From: Lachnospiraceae bacterium
GTDB lineage: Bacteria; Bacillota_A; Clostridia; Lachnospirales; Lachnospiraceae
NCBI GenBank assembly: GCA_017621115.1
Contig: JAGATU010000034.1
Span: forward strand, 1-32,485
Reading direction: 5' to 3'
Length of the DNA: 32,485 nt
Every line of letters starts with the position of its first letter. Positions within the stretch are counted from its first letter, which is position 1. The notes under the pieces were generated by a model. The model saw only the letters and a list, made by a program, of their open reading frames with translations, did no database searches and was not told the DNA's origin. Made by a program: the position numbers and the translations under genes. Shown in pieces: positions 14,962-23,565 of the stretch.

Positions 14962-15719
14962 TACATTCCACCTTCAAATAAGTCAATTACCAATTTTACT
15001 TCTCCGATTCCAAGTCCGAGTTCTCTTGCGATTGCCATATTGGACTTACCGGCCTTGTGCAACATAAGAATTTGTTCATTGTTATTGGCTTCACTGCTGT
15101 CAGATGCAAACATCATCTCTATTCCGCTTGTATCCGGTACTGCGTTTTCTGCAACTTCATCAGTACGTACAGCCGGTTCTTCGCTAAAATCCTTATCGTC
15201 TGCTTCATTAATATCTTCCGATACAATTGGTTCAAAATCAGGCTTTACAGCCGCTATATCTTCTTTCTTTTCAACCTCTTTCTTTCTCTCCTGTCCCTTG
15301 CCCTTTGCCACGGACTGGGTCTGCTTGGAAAGTTTGATGGTCTGATTAAGTTCTGCCGCCGTCGTTTTCACCTGGGCATGCTTATTGTTAAGCATATCAT
15401 ACAAAAATACCGCTTCTTCATGATTCTTATGAATCTCTGTCATAACCGTATCCGAGTATTCATTAATAGCCATCATTTTTTCATTGGTAATGCGGTCCAT
15501 CTGGCGTTCGGTAGTATCTTTCGCACGCTCAATACTCTCTTCCGCTATCTCATCCACCTTACGGCGTACGCCTGCCAACTCTTTATCAATAATGTCTTTA
15601 ATAATCTTTTCTTCTTTTTCCCTGATTTCCTTTGTACTCACCTGCTTGTCCGGAATAAAAAAACTTACCGTAAAAAGAATCGCACCTACAAAGAGTACAA
15701 CAATCTGCAATATTTCCAT
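14961..15719 (-). CDS. SwrB-like DUF6115 membrane coiled-coil protein
   Basis: The 252-residue protein has an N-terminal membrane helix (about 3-20), a long charged coiled coil (about 28-140), an acidic variable region, and a C-terminal helix-turn-helix-like DUF6115 motif (HKAGKSNMAIARELGLGIGE). B. subtilis SwrB, encoded between sigD and rpsB, has the same plan and promotes flagellar export-apparatus assembly through FliP. The gene here lies in the matching place, downstream of fliA and upstream of rpsB on the same strand, though it is longer than SwrB (167 residues). GGTGG lies 8 bases before the ATG at 15719; a GTG 4 codons earlier would be too close to that site. Function is inferred from position and architecture. 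Confidence 0.7.
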   Translation of the reverse strand: MEILQIVVLFVGAILFTVSFFIPDKQVSTKEIREKEEKIIKDIIDKELAGVRRKVDEIAEESIERAKDTTERQMDRITNEKMMAINEYSDTVMTEIHKNHEEAVFLYDMLNNKHAQVKTTAAELNQTIKLSKQTQSVAKGKGQERKKEVEKKEDIAAVKPDFEPIVSEDINEADDKDFSEEPAVRTDEVAENAVPDTSGIEMMFASDSSEANNNEQILMLHKAGKSNMAIARELGLGIGEVKLVIDLFEGGM

Positions 15720-15743
15720 CTGTATTTCCACCCTGTATTCTTG

Positions 15744-16061
15744 TTAAATTTTCATATCAAAACCACCTGCGGACTTTGGAATCACCCTGCCATCCGGTTG
15801 CTTATCTCCTTTTGGACGATTCTTTCCGCCGTCACCCGCATACTGGTTTTTTCCTTTTTCTTTGGCATCGTGTTTTTGCTGTCTGTTCTCCAGATTGTCA
15901 CTTTGATGCACTTGATTCAATCTTGAATCGATTTCTTTATTAAAGGTACTTTGGAAATTGGTCTGGTCCACCATACCCTTAGCATCTTCATTATGCTTAA
16001 TCATGGAAACATCCTGCATACGCGAAACGCTTCCGTTAAAAAGCAGAGGACTAATCGACAT
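15744..16061 (-). CDS. Conserved unknown protein of the motility operon
   Basis: A 105-residue hydrophilic protein without signal peptide or membrane segment. The first 50 residues (MSISPLLFNGSVSRMQDVSM and on, with a DQTNFQ segment) look structured. The remainder is rich in Lys, Gly, Asn and Asp and probably disordered. I recognise no named domain. GAGG precedes the ATG, it follows the FapA gene by 11 bases and precedes the SwrB-like gene, so it is expressed with them. From memory, short proteins of this kind occur at the same place in related Lachnospiraceae. A role in flagellar assembly is inferred only from location. Confidence 0.75.
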   Translation of the reverse strand: MSISPLLFNGSVSRMQDVSMIKHNEDAKGMVDQTNFQSTFNKEIDSRLNQVHQSDNLENRQQKHDAKEKGKNQYAGDGGKNRPKGDKQPDGRVIPKSAGGFDMKI

Positions 16062-16072
16062 AATCTACCTCA

Positions 16073-17665
16073 CTAATTCATTCCGACCATCTTTACATCA
16101 CCCTGATAACGGATGAATCGGCAATACTGTACACTTTCCTTAATAATCTTTGAAACATCGGATATCACTATTTTAGTTCCCGGATAAATAACTTTCTCTA
16201 CGACTACCTGTGCCTGTTTTTCATCCGTCATAATCATATCCAGTTCATCTATCTCCGCGCGGACAGCCGCAAGTGTTGCTCTCTTTTCTTTTACAACCTC
16301 TGCAAGACTGCGTACATTTTCAATCTGCGTATCACTCAATTCTTTACCCGCCAGATATTTATCCCTTGCCGCCTCCAAAATAGGCACCGCACGTTCAATA
16401 ATCTTACTGTCATCCTCTTCGATTTCCAACAGTTCTTTGTAGCGTTTTTTAACTACCGGACTGATTCCCACTTCAATAACGGTATCCGTTCCCATTTCAG
16501 AACCGAGAATCTTCCCTGAAACAAGAGAAGTAGCAGACACATGTCCTCCGGAAATAAATCCTCTTCGACCGTCTACATGCACTTCCGTACCTGCCATAAT
16601 AGTACTGTGCATCAAAGAACCGGCTTCAACATATCCATTGGCCTGAGCTGATGCGTTTTCAATAAATTTGGCAATAATATTACCTTTTGCGCGCAATGTT
16701 CCTTTGCTCATCCCATTCATGCCTCTGGCAATTGTAATATTGCCGCCGGCTTCAATGTCAGCACCTTCCACTACGCCACGCACTTCCACATTTCCGGTTG
16801 CTTTTACAGAGAAATTGGAACATACATTACCGTTTACCACAACATCTCCGTCAAACACTATATTTCCGGTGGCAGTATCAACATTTTCCACTTCCATGGT
16901 AGTCGATACGAAAACACGACCTTCTATCAGGGAAACACTTCCGCTACCTGTTGCATAGAGTTCGGTTTTATCCTCTGACTGTCTGATATTCTTACCAAAA
17001 CGTAAAATATCATGCTTTACCGTTCTTGGCTTAATACGGTTACCCAACACATCACAACCGTCGTCTCCCCTGTCTTCCGGATACAATCTTGCCAAAAGTT
17101 CATCCTTTTCGCAATGATTGATAATATTCAAATTAAAGAAATCGACGCTGCCGTCTTCATTCAATGTAGGTCTTGCTTTCAAATCGGTATTAAAATAATA
17201 CTCAATACGGGCATCAGTACCATGACGCGGTTCCAATCCCTTTGCCATAACGACATCTTCCAGATAAACGGGCGACTCTAAAAAAGCGTCAATTGCCGCT
17301 TCGTCAATTCCGTATATAACTTTCTTCTGGGAAAGGGATGACAAAATATCACTCTTACCAAGACGTTTTCCGTCACTGGATGGAGGAATAAAAGAACATA
17401 CCACGGTCATATTCATATCCGTGATACTTACATGAATACTCTCCTGTATCGGAAGACTCCGCTGCATGGAAAGTTTAAGCATTCTTTCTTCTGTCAGATT
17501 TGTAACAGCCGCTCCCAGTTCCTTTAACTGGAACGGCACTTTATTAATCGTAAGATATTCGATTAGTTCCTGTACATCAATTGTCGATTTTCCGGAACCT
17601 GTTGCCGGAACCAGACGCAATGCTGTTCCCGCATCGTTATTAATTACCTGATAGTACGCATTCAT
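16073..17665 (-). CDS. fapA: DUF342 family protein (FapA, flagellar assembly protein A)
   Basis: The protein of about 530 residues has an N-terminal FapA domain (roughly 60-230), then a right-handed beta-helix region (about 255-385) with repeating turns such as VVVNGNVCSNFSVKATGNVE and RGVVEGADIEAGGNITIARG, then a helical coiled-coil segment (about 400-470) and a short C-terminal strand region. FapA in Vibrio affects polar flagellation; in Firmicutes the function is not established. The ATG at 17665 has GGGG 7 bases upstream, while the ATG at 17671 is too close to it. Gene position just after fliA, with flagellar genes around, supports a motility role. The beta-helix is similar in style to that of the bactofilin encoded at 8118-8819. 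Confidence 0.88.
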   Translation of the reverse strand: MNAYYQVINNDAGTALRLVPATGSGKSTIDVQELIEYLTINKVPFQLKELGAAVTNLTEERMLKLSMQRSLPIQESIHVSITDMNMTVVCSFIPPSSDGKRLGKSDILSSLSQKKVIYGIDEAAIDAFLESPVYLEDVVMAKGLEPRHGTDARIEYYFNTDLKARPTLNEDGSVDFFNLNIINHCEKDELLARLYPEDRGDDGCDVLGNRIKPRTVKHDILRFGKNIRQSEDKTELYATGSGSVSLIEGRVFVSTTMEVENVDTATGNIVFDGDVVVNGNVCSNFSVKATGNVEVRGVVEGADIEAGGNITIARGMNGMSKGTLRAKGNIIAKFIENASAQANGYVEAGSLMHSTIMAGTEVHVDGRRGFISGGHVSATSLVSGKILGSEMGTDTVIEVGISPVVKKRYKELLEIEEDDSKIIERAVPILEAARDKYLAGKELSDTQIENVRSLAEVVKEKRATLAAVRAEIDELDMIMTDEKQAQVVVEKVIYPGTKIVISDVSKIIKESVQYCRFIRYQGDVKMVGMN

Positions 17666-17715
17666 ATCCATTCCCCACTCACACAGCGCGTCTTATGACA
17701 CAAATATACATCACA

Positions 17716-18477
17716 CTAATTAAACATACCCATATATTTACCCATCTTATCCTTCATTTTCTGCAATGCCCTTGTGTGCAACTGGGATATTCTGGATTCT
17801 GATACCTCTAAAATGGAACTGATTTCCTTCAATGTCAGTTCTTCATAATAATACAATTCAATTACGCGCCTTTCCTTCTCTGTCAAAAGAGTAAGCGCAT
17901 CTTTTAATACTTCTTTTAACTCATTCTGCTCGTATGCCTCATCCGGCTGGGCAAAATGAGAGGAACTTTCTCTTTTATTGGCAACATCACTTCCCTGTTC
18001 CATAAATTCATTCAGGGAAACCACATTCGTTACCTTCATCTGGGACTGCCAGTCAACATACTCATCTTCGGATATACCAAGCTGCACTGCCAATTCCGCA
18101 TCCGTTGCCTGTCTTCCGTGAGTCAATTCAAACTCCTTACAGGCTGTATCTATTTGTTTCTGCTTCTGTCTGATAGTACGCGGAATCCAATCCATTTTAC
18201 GGATCTGATCCAGTATCGCTCCGCGGATTCGCAAAGAAGCATAGGTTTCAAACTTTACGGTCTTACCGAAATCAAACTTATCAATGGCATCAATCAAGCC
18301 AAAAATCCCATAGCTTACCAGGTCTTCATACTCCACATTATAACCCAGATACATGCTGAGGCGTCCGGCCACGAGTTTTACCAAAGGAGCATATTCCAAT
18401 ATGAGTTTTTCACGTATGTCTGCAGACTTGCTTCTGGCATAATCCTGCCAAAGTCTCATTCTTGCGTTCTCATCCAT
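17716..18477 (-). CDS. fliA: RNA polymerase sigma factor for flagellar genes (FliA/SigD)
   Basis: This sigma-28 factor directs late flagellar, chemotaxis and autolysin genes in Firmicutes. The 253-residue protein has region 2 with YEDLVSYGIFGLIDAIDKFD and KFETYASLRIRGAILDQIRK, DWIPRTIR at the start of region 3, and region 4 with LTEKERRVIELYYYEELTLK and a helix-turn-helix SSILEVSESRISQLHTRAL. The 5' end follows the small membrane gene with its TAG 1 base before the ATG, and GGAG lies 8 bases upstream. In the same place B. subtilis has sigD after cheD. No anti-sigma flgM gene is present in this window. Confidence 0.96.
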   Translation of the reverse strand: MDENARMRLWQDYARSKSADIREKLILEYAPLVKLVAGRLSMYLGYNVEYEDLVSYGIFGLIDAIDKFDFGKTVKFETYASLRIRGAILDQIRKMDWIPRTIRQKQKQIDTACKEFELTHGRQATDAELAVQLGISEDEYVDWQSQMKVTNVVSLNEFMEQGSDVANKRESSSHFAQPDEAYEQNELKEVLKDALTLLTEKERRVIELYYYEELTLKEISSILEVSESRISQLHTRALQKMKDKMGKYMGMFN

Positions 18478-18478
18478 C

Positions 18479-18778
18479 CTACTGTTCTCCTGCGTCCTTT
18501 ACACTGTTCTCGGCATCTTTCTGGGCTTGCGCTTCCAAAACTTTTTCCAGCACTTTGCCTTCTTCCGCACGTTCCTTCTCTTTTCTGTCTAGTTCATCCT
18601 CAAATTGCCAAATCATCTTGCGGAAATAGAAGCCGATGATATAAAACAAAAGCAAAACAACCAGCAAAATCAATAAAGCATTTTTACCTTCGTATTGTAA
18701 AAGATATGTAATAATTCCTGTTATTGCACCTGCGACCAACATAAAGACCACAGGAAGCATTTTCAGTTTTCTGTCCAT
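18479..18778 (-). CDS. Small membrane protein of unknown function
   Basis: The 99-residue protein has two membrane helices (about 7-27 and 33-52) and a charged, helical cytoplasmic tail of about 45 residues (FRKMIWQFEDELDRKEKER and on) that is probably a coiled coil. I recognise no named family. It lies between cheD (22 bases upstream) and fliA, with its stop just before the fliA ATG, so translation of the two is linked. B. subtilis has no gene here. A role in motility control, for example in tuning fliA expression or anchoring a chemotaxis protein, would be guesswork. Confidence 0.8.
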   Translation of the reverse strand: MDRKLKMLPVVFMLVAGAITGIITYLLQYEGKNALLILLVVLLLFYIIGFYFRKMIWQFEDELDRKEKERAEEGKVLEKVLEAQAQKDAENSVKDAGEQ

Positions 18779-18800
18779 TATTCTCTATCGGTCCTTACTG

Positions 18801-19280
18801 TTAAATCTTTCTTGGTTCCCTTCCGATTGCGCGGATTAAATACTCTCCCGTCTCAGGATAAAAAACAACGGTACGCCCGTAGTTTTCGCCGGTATCAGCC
18901 GCTATGACCGGAATATTCAGTTCATCCAATTTCTTCCTTACAGCCTGTACATTACGATCGCCGACCCTAAGCATTGGATTATTCGTATTCATACTAAACA
19001 TCTGCGCGCCGCCTGCAATTTTGGCAACCAGCCTCTCTCTCCTTGCTCCCATTGCCAATACACGGCGAAGGCACTCCTCTATACCGGTATCTGCAAATTT
19101 AGCAACGTTCTGGTTGTTTGTAATTGTTGTACTATCCGGAAGCATTACATGTACCATACCACACTTTTTGGCAACCGGGTCGTACAAAACAGCTCCTACA
19201 CAGGAGCCAAGCCCCAGCGTAATGATACTGTCCGGACTTTCACAGACGTTAAGGTCTGCCATTCCTACTTTTATCTCCAT
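18801..19280 (-). CDS. cheD: Chemoreceptor glutamine deamidase CheD
   Basis: CheD deamidates Gln to Glu in chemoreceptors and binds CheC to stimulate its phosphatase activity. The 159-residue protein has the active Cys27 in LGLGSCVGAVLYD, His44 in GMVHVMLPDS, and Thr21 in SIITLG, the expected catalytic triad, plus the later KIAGGAQMF and GRTVVFYPETGEY motifs. It sits downstream of cheC, as usual, but after a 45-base gap that contains a hairpin overlapping the cheC stop. GGGG precedes the ATG at 19280. Confidence 0.96.
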   Translation of the reverse strand: MEIKVGMADLNVCESPDSIITLGLGSCVGAVLYDPVAKKCGMVHVMLPDSTTITNNQNVAKFADTGIEECLRRVLAMGARRERLVAKIAGGAQMFSMNTNNPMLRVGDRNVQAVRKKLDELNIPVIAADTGENYGRTVVFYPETGEYLIRAIGREPRKI

Positions 19281-19307
19281 TCATCAAGTCCCCAACAATA
19301 AGATATA

Positions 19308-19340
19308 GGTATTCCGGTATAAACACTATACCGGGATACC
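19308..19340 (-). other. Stem-loop over the cheC stop codon
   Basis: Arms at 19327-19340 and 19308-19321 form a 14-position stem with one mismatch around a 5-base loop; the left arm is made of the last cheC codons and part of the stop. No U-run follows (TATATCTTATTG), so a plain terminator is unlikely. It may act in mRNA processing, partial termination or stability between cheC and cheD. Confidence 0.55.
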
Positions 19341-19940
19341 TAGTGAAGTTAATATTTTTTCATAAGATTCCGGTTCCGGAACCATAATGAAATATCCGTC
19401 CATCTCGATTTCATTCTTCAACTGAGACTGGATTAATAGAATTTTGTCTCCCATAATACCGAACTGGATTGCCGGTACACTCAAAATAGCTCCTGCCATA
19501 TCCACTGTTAAATCGGGCACTGAAGGATATATGGTAAGACCCGTCAATGTGGCAATAGCATTCAGATAGGAACCTGTAATAATATTCGAAACTTCTTTTA
19601 CGGCCGAACGCTCCATCTCGTCCAAATCATCACCGCAATACTCACCAACCAGTTTATGCGCAATCATCATGGCTGTTTCTTTTTTGATAAGGAAGAGAAT
19701 ACTTCCTTTGATATCTCCCTCTACGCCAAGATAAGCCGCAGCCATCTCCTGCTCTTCTCCTCCAAGCAATGCGCCTACATCTTTAAAATCAAGCATCATT
19801 ACCTGTGGTACATTCATGTCTACCTTACTTTGTAATAAACTGGCAAGGGCAGTTGTTGCATTACCTGCCCCTATATTACCAATTTCTTTTAGCACATCAT
19901 AATAAGTAGTCGACATCTGTTCTAATGTCAAATTACTCAT
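19326..19940 (-). CDS. cheC: CheY-P phosphatase CheC
   Basis: CheC removes phosphate from CheY-P and, with CheD, forms an adaptation loop. The 204-residue protein has both active sites of the family, EIGNIGAGNATTAL near residue 16 and EVSNIITGSYLNA near residue 110, each with the Glu and Asn needed. It is not truncated and lacks a FliY-type C-terminal extension. The ATG overlaps the cheW stop (ATGA), so the two are coupled in translation. The gene ends in a hairpin before cheD. Confidence 0.95.
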   Translation of the reverse strand: MSNLTLEQMSTTYYDVLKEIGNIGAGNATTALASLLQSKVDMNVPQVMMLDFKDVGALLGGEEQEMAAAYLGVEGDIKGSILFLIKKETAMMIAHKLVGEYCGDDLDEMERSAVKEVSNIITGSYLNAIATLTGLTIYPSVPDLTVDMAGAILSVPAIQFGIMGDKILLIQSQLKNEIEMDGYFIMVPEPESYEKILTSLGIPV

Positions 19941-20407
19941 GCGTTCTCCTCCTTGAAGTTCTTATCAAGAACAACCGCATTTAAATCCAATAGTGAAATA
20001 ATGGAATCTGCTTCTTTACCCACTGCACTTACAAAATGAGTGGTGTCATCCATGCTGTCATACTTCATGCTTTCCACCTGTTCTTCACTGATTGAAACAA
20101 CTTCTTTTACGCAGTCTACGATAAATCCGACTTTGCCTACCTGTTCCATCTTAATAATGATGATACGTGTAGCTTTTGTTTCTTCGATTTCTTCGAGTCC
20201 CATCTTGGCACGAAGATTAATAATCGGAACAATTTCACCACGAAGATTGATAACTCCTTTTATATAAGAAGCCATATTGGGAACTCTTGTAATACGCTGC
20301 ATTCTGAGAATGTTATCAACAAATCCGATATCAATTCCGAAGGTCTCAGCGCCCATTTCAATTTTTATGTACTGTGTTACGTCAGAATATACTTTCAACT
20401 CTTCCAT
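19937..20407 (-). CDS. cheW: Chemotaxis adaptor protein CheW
   Basis: CheW links receptors to CheA in the signalling array. The 156-residue protein is one CheW domain, with RMQRITRVPNMASYIKGVIN, LRGEIVPIINLRAKMGL and the later VGFIVDCVKEVVSI. AGGAGG precedes the ATG. It follows cheA by 13 bases and overlaps cheC. Confidence 0.96.
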   Translation of the reverse strand: MEELKVYSDVTQYIKIEMGAETFGIDIGFVDNILRMQRITRVPNMASYIKGVINLRGEIVPIINLRAKMGLEEIEETKATRIIIIKMEQVGKVGFIVDCVKEVVSISEEQVESMKYDSMDDTTHFVSAVGKEADSIISLLDLNAVVLDKNFKEENA

Positions 20408-20420
20408 AGCCTCATCCTCC

Positions 20421-22493
20421 TTAAATCAATGCATTCGGATCAATGATAAGTGCAACTTCACCATCACCTAAAATGGTAGCGCCGCTGATTACTTTGGTCT
20501 TACCGATGTACTTACCAAGTGATTTGATAACGATTTCCTGCTGTCCTGTTAATTCATCAATGACAAGACCTGCCATTCTGTCACCTTTCTTAACGATAAC
20601 AACAGTCATCTCTTCGTCCGCACCACGGGTTGATTCACAGTCAAGCACCTGATTAAGACGGATAATCGGAATAACGTCACCACGTAAATTGATAACTTCT
20701 TTCTGCTGTACATATTTAATCTCAGATGGCTGGATGCTCTCCAAAGTCTGGATGTTTCCAAGAGGAATAGCATATTTCTCGCCGCCGACAATAACCATAA
20801 GAGACTGGATAATTGCAAGTGTAAGCGGAAGACGGATTGTCCAAACGCTTCCTTCACCAAGTGTACTCTTAACGTCCACTTCACCGCTTAAGGATTCAAT
20901 CTTAGAACGTACAACATCAAGACCTACGCCTCGACCCGATACATCAGAAATTGTCTTGGCTGTAGAGAAACTTGGAAGGAATAACAAATTGATAATATCC
21001 TTGTCGGACATTACTGCTGCCTGCTCTTCCGTAATAGTTCCGCGTTCAAGTGCTTTTTCTTTAACTTTTTCTACATCGATACCGTTACCATCGTCCTTAA
21101 CTTCGATAACAACGTTATTACCATCCTGATATGCATTCAGATGGATGGTACCCACTGCAGGCTTGCCTCTCTGTACACGGAGTTTCTCATCTGCTTCAAT
21201 TCCGTGGTCAGCAGAGTTACGAAGTAAATGCATCAGGGGATCACCGATTTCATCTACTACGGTACGATCCAATTCAGTATCTTCACCTGTCATGTATAAT
21301 TCCATTCTCTTGCCGAGTTTCTTCTGAAGATCACGAATCATACGCGGGAATTTGTTAACTACGGTTTCGATCGGTACCATTCGTACCTTCATAACAGATT
21401 CATGGAGATTGGTTGTTACACCTTCCAGATATTCAATCTGTTCATTAACCGCAAGATTATATGTACTCTCTTCTCCGCTTGATGTTGCTGCAGATACAAG
21501 GGAGTTCTTTGCAATAATAAGTTCGCTGACAAGATTCATCAGTACATCCAGTTTCTCAATGTCTACACGTACTGTACGGTTAACAACCGGTTTCTTCTTA
21601 TCAACTGCTTTTGTAGCATCAGTCTTAGCCGGTGTATTGGCTCCCGCATCAACCGATTTATTCTCAGCGATTTCGAGTTCCATAGCCTTAGTTTCTGCTT
21701 CGCTTACTTCCGGAAGTTCAACGATACCGCCTACAACTTCCTGGATTTCGGATACACTCTTTGCAGCCGCAATCGCTTTTTCAGCACTTTCCTTAGATAC
21801 CATAATCAGACTGAATTCATATTCAAATTTCTCATCTTCGATATCCTGCGCAGAAGGAACGGATACAATAATCTCTCCGAGTTCTTCCAATGTCTTATAT
21901 ACAAGAAATGCTCTGGCTGCTTTTAAGATACAACTCTCCTGAACATATACGGTAAGACCGATAACATTATGTCCCTGCGCTTTTGCTTTCTGAAGCACGT
22001 GGGTCTGGGAATCGTTTAAGCTTAATGTTTTCCATTTATCCTTATCAGAAGTTGATTCACCTGACGCTTTGGCTGCAGGTGCTTCTGCTTTGGCTGCAGG
22101 TGCATCACCCTTAGAATTCAAAAAGCCGTTTAAAGCATCAATAAGATTCTTATTCTCATTGGTTCCTTCATCAGCGGAAGACTGAATATTATTAAGATAT
22201 TCATCAAGTGCATCCAGACACTGGAACAGAACATCAATAATGCTTGCCGTAACCGCAAATGTACCGTTTCGTACTTCTGAGAAAACATTTTCCATATCAT
22301 GGGTTAACGCCTGCATTCTCTTAAAGCCCATGGTACCTGCCATACCTTTTAAAGAATGTGCCGCACGGAAAATCTCATTCACAGTATCCATACTTGACGG
22401 ATCCTGTTCAAGATCCAGAATTGATGTATTCAGGCTCTGCAAATGTTCTTTGGTTTCATCGATAAAAATCTCTAAATACTGGCTAACATCCAT
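20421..22493 (-). CDS. cheA: Chemotaxis sensor histidine kinase CheA
   Basis: CheA phosphorylates itself under receptor control and passes the phosphate to CheY and CheB. Over 690 residues the domains run HPt (His46 in IFRAAHSLKGMAGT), a P2-like domain (about 150-250) after an Ala-rich linker, the dimerisation domain with VDIEKLDVLMNLVSELI, the ATPase with the N box HLLRNSADHGIE, DDGNGID and GRGVGLDVV, and the C-terminal CheW-like domain with INLRGDVIPIIRL. All catalytic motifs are present. GGGGG lies 9 bases before the ATG, overlapping the 3' end of cheB. Confidence 0.97.
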   Translation of the reverse strand: MDVSQYLEIFIDETKEHLQSLNTSILDLEQDPSSMDTVNEIFRAAHSLKGMAGTMGFKRMQALTHDMENVFSEVRNGTFAVTASIIDVLFQCLDALDEYLNNIQSSADEGTNENKNLIDALNGFLNSKGDAPAAKAEAPAAKASGESTSDKDKWKTLSLNDSQTHVLQKAKAQGHNVIGLTVYVQESCILKAARAFLVYKTLEELGEIIVSVPSAQDIEDEKFEYEFSLIMVSKESAEKAIAAAKSVSEIQEVVGGIVELPEVSEAETKAMELEIAENKSVDAGANTPAKTDATKAVDKKKPVVNRTVRVDIEKLDVLMNLVSELIIAKNSLVSAATSSGEESTYNLAVNEQIEYLEGVTTNLHESVMKVRMVPIETVVNKFPRMIRDLQKKLGKRMELYMTGEDTELDRTVVDEIGDPLMHLLRNSADHGIEADEKLRVQRGKPAVGTIHLNAYQDGNNVVIEVKDDGNGIDVEKVKEKALERGTITEEQAAVMSDKDIINLLFLPSFSTAKTISDVSGRGVGLDVVRSKIESLSGEVDVKSTLGEGSVWTIRLPLTLAIIQSLMVIVGGEKYAIPLGNIQTLESIQPSEIKYVQQKEVINLRGDVIPIIRLNQVLDCESTRGADEEMTVVIVKKGDRMAGLVIDELTGQQEIVIKSLGKYIGKTKVISGATILGDGEVALIIDPNALI

Positions 22494-22494
22494 A

Positions 22495-23565
22495 TCACTT
22501 TACCCCCACGTGTAAAATTATTTCCTGTGCAATAAGCGGAAGCGGAACGGTCTCGTCCGACAACCCGGCATTGACAACACTCTTTGGCATTCCGTTTACC
22601 ACACATGTCTCTCCGTTTTGTGTAATGACAAATGTCTTTTTCTTTTCTTTCAGATGAGCGATTCCTTCTGTTCCGTCCGCACCCATTCCGGTTAAAACCA
22701 CACAAACAACTTCATCATAATCACTGTCTGCCAATGATTCATACATATAGTTGGCACATGGCTTAACACCTTCTCTTGTCGGTTCATCCGTATAATGGAC
22801 TACCGTACTCATACCCTTTTTAACAAGGTTCATATGCATGCCGCCCTTGGCCACATATACACATCCGTCTTCCAGCACATCTCCCTCAGCGGCTTCCACG
22901 ACCTTAACCTTACTTAAACTATCCAGTCTGGATGCCAGGGACTGTGTAAATCCGACAGGCATATGTTGCACGAGCACCATCGGTGCTTTCATGTCCTGCG
23001 GCAGGTTTGGAACAACACTCTGAAGTGCTTTGGGCCCTCCGGTGGAACAAGCCAACGCAATTATTCTCTTACCTGTAATCTTCTGCGTATTCTTACGGAC
23101 AATTGTCTCAATTGCTTCCCTTGATGCATTTGCTTTTTTGATGCTTCCCTGCGAAGTCTCAATAATTTTTGCCTTACAGACTGCATCCAGAAGATTTAGG
23201 AAATGGTCTGAGAACTCATCTGTTTTACATCGGTAAGCCCAATCCGGTTTGTGAATGAAGTCAAGTGCCCCTAATTCCAATGCTTCCATTGTAATCTTGG
23301 CACCGTGGGTTGTAACCGTGCTGGCCATTAATATCCTTGCCTTAATACCGCACTTTTTCAACTCCTTAAGTAACTGGATGCCATCCATCTTAGGCATGTT
23401 AACATCTAAGATAACCGCATCGTAAGCATTTTGCTTTAATAACTCTAATGCCGCTTCTCCGTTACTTGCTTCACCAACAACCTCAAACCTATCATCTGCA
23501 TTTATTATATCACAGAGCACCCTTCTCATGAGTGCAGAGTCATCAACTACAAGAATTTTTTTCAT
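22495..23565 (-). CDS. cheB: Chemotaxis response regulator methylesterase CheB
   Basis: CheB removes methyl groups from chemoreceptors and deamidates them when phosphorylated. The 356-residue protein has an N-terminal receiver (Asp8-Asp9, phospho-Asp54 in VILDVNMP, HKPD with the conserved Lys), a linker, and a C-terminal methylesterase domain with the triad in ACSTGGPKAL (Ser), VQHMPVGFT (His) and VVLTGMGADGT (Asp). It begins directly after the PilZ gene stop (TAAATG). No cheR is in this window. Confidence 0.97.
   Translation of the reverse strand: MKKILVVDDSALMRRVLCDIINADDRFEVVGEASNGEAALELLKQNAYDAVILDVNMPKMDGIQLLKELKKCGIKARILMASTVTTHGAKITMEALELGALDFIHKPDWAYRCKTDEFSDHFLNLLDAVCKAKIIETSQGSIKKANASREAIETIVRKNTQKITGKRIIALACSTGGPKALQSVVPNLPQDMKAPMVLVQHMPVGFTQSLASRLDSLSKVKVVEAAEGDVLEDGCVYVAKGGMHMNLVKKGMSTVVHYTDEPTREGVKPCANYMYESLADSDYDEVVCVVLTGMGADGTEGIAHLKEKKKTFVITQNGETCVVNGMPKSVVNAGLSDETVPLPLIAQEIILHVGVK

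Noticed and set aside
15057..15926. 289-codon plus-strand frame over the SwrB-like and 105-residue genes
   Set aside because: Composition (Phe/His/Leu/Ile-rich) is that of an antisense shadow; no start site or recognisable domain, and the minus-strand genes have good ribosome sites.
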